DNA from: JACVRW01 sp963728155
Lineage (GTDB): Bacteria; Actinomycetota; Thermoleophilia; Solirubrobacterales; Thermoleophilaceae
Direction of reading: 5' to 3'
Assembly: GCA_963728155.1 (NCBI GenBank)
Contig: CAVSJF010000004.1
Span: 442,590 to 506,589 of the forward strand
DNA: 64,000 bases
The notes under the pieces were generated by a model, which had not been told where the DNA came from, did no database searches, and saw only the letters and a list, made by a program, of their open reading frames with translations. Position 1 is the stretch's first letter. Each line of letters starts with the position of its first letter. The translations under genes and the position numbers were made by a program. Shown here piece by piece: positions 62,050 to 64,000 of this stretch.

Positions 62050-62925
62050 TCAATCAGGTGCCTCTCCTGGTTCGTCTTGACACGTGCGGCCGGGGCGGTC
62101 ACCGCCCACCAGCGCGAGGAACATGTAATCGGGGTCATCCCAGTCGGCACGGTCGATGTGCAGCGCCGTGCGGTAGCCCGCCGGAGAACCCTTCGGCCCG
62201 TACAGGTAGCCGAACGTCTCGTCTGGGTCGCCCATCTCGGTGACGGGCACCCACGACACGCACGACTCCCACTCGTCGAAGCGCTCAGAGACAGTCTCCA
62301 GTCGCTGGGACCTCGCGAACAGCCTGGCCGCCTTGCGCTCGAGCCGCGCCAGCTGCTGTCTGATGCCGGTCCGGGGGCCCAAGCTCCTCTTGTACCGGCG
62401 ATGCGGCCGCGCACTGGATCTCGCGACCCTTGGATTGTCGGCGCCGGCGAGCGACGCGGGCTCGGCGGTTCCTCCGGGCTGCGGGCTCTCGTTCCGGCAG
62501 GCGGCTGCACGGCTGAAGTGGATGAACAGGTAGTCCTCGCGGCCCCACCCGCGCCGCCTGTCGACCGCGATTCCGTCCATGTAGCCGACGCCGGTCCCGT
62601 CGCGCTCGTCGTAGAGGTAGCCGGACTGCCGATCGCGGTCGCCCTGCTCGTTGACGGGGAGGTACCTGAGGCAGGTCTGCCAGTCCTCGTAGTTCTCCGC
62701 GGAATGCTCCATGAGCTCGACCTGCTCCTCAAGGCGGCCGACCTCCTGCCGGAGCACCCGCATGTTCGGTCGGACCGCGTTGGTCCGCGGCCACGGCGAG
62801 TCCTCGCCCGCTGGTCGCGCATCGGCGCCGGGTCCCCCGAAGCCAAGCGCGACGGCGACGGCGCAGCCGCTGAGGACGGCGATTATCAGAAGGGAGAGCA
62901 GTCTCGGGCGGAATCGATGTGTCAT
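62050..62925 (-). CDS. Exported protein with two coiled-coil plus Cys/GYLYG modules
   Basis: 291 residues. N-terminal hydrophobic signal (SLLIIAVLSGCAVAVALGFG); the Cys could be a lipobox. Module 1: VLRQEVGRLEEQVELME helix, YEDWQTCLRYLPVNEQGD, QSGYLYDERDG, VGYMDGIAVDR, WGREDYLFIHFS. Module 2: RQQLARLERKAARLF helix, FDEWESCVSWVPVTEMGD, FGYLYGPKGS, AGYRTALHIDRADWDDPDYMFLAL (in parts), RTCQDE. Between them is a Ser/Arg-rich linker. The internal repeat and the third copy in the neighbouring gene define a new-looking module. ATGA overlap with the beta-helix protein gene. Confidence 0.72.
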   Translation of the reverse strand: MTHRFRPRLLSLLIIAVLSGCAVAVALGFGGPGADARPAGEDSPWPRTNAVRPNMRVLRQEVGRLEEQVELMEHSAENYEDWQTCLRYLPVNEQGDRDRQSGYLYDERDGTGVGYMDGIAVDRRRGWGREDYLFIHFSRAAACRNESPQPGGTAEPASLAGADNPRVARSSARPHRRYKRSLGPRTGIRQQLARLERKAARLFARSQRLETVSERFDEWESCVSWVPVTEMGDPDETFGYLYGPKGSPAGYRTALHIDRADWDDPDYMFLALVGGDRPGRTCQDEPGEAPD

Positions 62926-64000
62926 CTCGCCACCTCCACAGCGCCGGCGTCACAGGCCGGCCCCTGCGGCCGCGACACTCCGCGCTGGTCGATGCGCAGC
63001 AGGCCACGGAGGTCCCCGACGTGCCCGGCGAGGTGCTGCTCTCCCTCCAGCAACCTCGGCAGCGAGGCGTTCAGGCAGGGGCCGGCCGGCACGCGGTCGA
63101 GTGCCGGGCTGGCGGCCAACGGGAGGCGCGTCTCGTGGGGCCCACCGTTCCCGCGCAGCGGTCCCAGGGCGGAATCGAGCCCGACGAGGTCGGTGGGCGC
63201 CGCCAGCCGGCATGAGCCCTCCGTCACGACGTTGTAGCCGAGTGACACCGAGACCGGCGTGTCGCAGTTGATCTCGGTCGGTATGCCCTGTCCGCCGGTG
63301 AAGTCGACTTTCGCCGGTCCGATCACCGAGCCGAACGCACCAGCCGCTCACCGATGCCGATGCTCGACGCCTCGGAGGAGATGTTCCCCGCCACGGTCGA
63401 GTTGACCAGCGTGAGCGTGCCGGCGGCGTGGAGACCGCCGCCTTTCGCCTCGGCGTAGTTGTCGCTGATCGTGGAGTTGGCGACGTACATGTCGCCCCGC
63501 GACCACACCCCGCCGCCTACGTGCGCGACGGCGAGGTTGCGTGAGATCGTCGAGTTGATGATCGTCACAGTCGCCTCGCCGGAGATCGCGCCACCGCGAT
63601 CGTCCGCCCGGTTGCCGGTCAGCGTCGAGTTGACGATCGTCACGTCACCATCGAGCGTGAAGATCGCGCCGCCCGGTCCGTCCGCCGTGCTCCCGCTCAC
63701 GGTCGAGTCGATCACGGTGACGTCGCCGTCCTCATCGGCATAGATCGCCCCGCCGTCGCCGTCCGTCGTGTTGCCGTCGAGGTGGCTGCGAACGACGAGG
63801 ATGTCCCCGGTCGAGCCAAGTGCGCCGCCGGACCGTCCACGAGGTTGCCGCTGACGACCGAGTCGTAGACCTGGATCCCGCCGCGGCGCGCGTAGACGGC
63901 GCCGCCGTCGTCGTTGGCGGGGTTGCCGACGAGCGTCGATCGAATGATCGTCGCCCGCCGCTGTGACATGATGCCGCCGCCGGGCTCCTCGGCCAGGTTC
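62922..64000 (-). CDS. Exported right-handed beta-helix protein with choice-of-anchor-Q C terminus (5' end beyond window, two frame breaks)
   Basis: The visible part consists of about 14 short repeats of the form I-x-N/D-S-T-V/I-x-x-N-x-A-x-x-x-GGG-I/V (for example IVNSTLTGNRADDRGGAI and VANSTISDNYAEAKGGGL), typical of parallel beta-helix adhesins and pectate-lyase-like proteins. The C-terminal region has DSALGPLRGNGGPHETRLPL and RIDQRGVSRPQGPACDAGAVEV, the choice-of-anchor-Q signature. Missing bases near 63,830 and 63,340 break the frame. Probably displayed at the cell surface. It is upstream of and overlaps the coiled-coil module genes. Confidence 0.85.

Noticed and set aside
1..64000. CRISPR arrays, insertion sequences, integrases or phage genes
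   Set aside because: No regularly spaced repeats, transposase motifs or attachment-site duplication found. The tRNA-Gly is not flanked by an integrase.
1..64000. Riboswitches upstream of folE, argS or tgt
   Set aside because: Upstream regions are very short or lack recognisable conserved RNA cores.

Overview
The window is about 64 kb of very GC-rich chromosome. Gene content, the conserved uvrC-rapZ-gap-pgk-tpiA block, many GTG/TTG starts and a DUF3467/RlmH/ArgS neighbourhood suggest an actinomycete of the Thermoleophilia (Solirubrobacterales-like) lineage. That placement is inference from protein character; no rRNA gene is present. The window is mostly housekeeping chromosome. There is no CRISPR array, insertion sequence, integrase or phage gene.

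Layout. 1-3.5 kb (minus): end of a surface-polysaccharide operon (GGDEF-like membrane protein, nucleotide-sugar epimerase, sugar phosphotransferase, O-antigen-ligase-type polymerase). 3.7-9.6 kb (plus): alpha/beta hydrolase, CBS protein, giant NAD-glutamate dehydrogenase. 9.6-15 kb (minus): CPA1 antiporter, cupin, cytochrome c maturation genes ccmE-ccmF-ccmI, and a CHRD/SecG reading frame. 15-26.6 kb: mixed short units including a GH2 glycosidase, DUF554 protein, thioesterase, sigma-70 factor, TetR plus metallo-beta-lactamase-fold genes, tRNA-Gly(CCC), and a CcmH-like/CcdA pair that belongs functionally with the ccm cluster. 26.6-36 kb: secreted hydrolase, argS-rlmH, DUF3467 protein, M28 and M48 membrane peptidases, then a phosphoesterase-lipoprotein-Ser/Thr kinase operon. 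36-46.7 kb (minus): a long operon uvrC-rapZ-gap-pgk-tpiA-gpmI-tgt-FAD oxidoreductase-hydrolase. 46.7-50 kb: acyl-CoA-type enzymes and a membrane protein/cupin pair. 50-56.9 kb: a TadE-M15-SLT wall hydrolase with a poly-gamma-glutamate hydrolase, then folE, a ferredoxin-reductase-like enzyme and transaldolase. 56.9-60 kb: a scarred segment with gene fragments around an MFS exporter. 60.8-64 kb (minus): a cluster of exported proteins (beta-helix protein, two proteins sharing an unfamiliar Cys/GYLYG module, and a lysyl-oxidase-like copper enzyme). This last cluster is the best candidate in the window for something undescribed.

General features. Genes are packed tightly: ATGA/GTGA/TTGA overlaps are common in operons, and at least six convergent pairs share a four-base CTAG or TTAG containing both stop codons. 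Many starts are preceded at 6-14 bases by a TANNNT box without a Shine-Dalgarno sequence, which suggests leaderless or short-leader transcription. About twenty genes carry one or more single-base frame breaks, mostly extra bases, in otherwise well-conserved proteins. I read these mainly as residual sequencing error, not mass pseudogenisation. The NmrA-like gene at 24.2-24.9 kb and the fragments at 56.9-59.9 kb look genuinely decayed.
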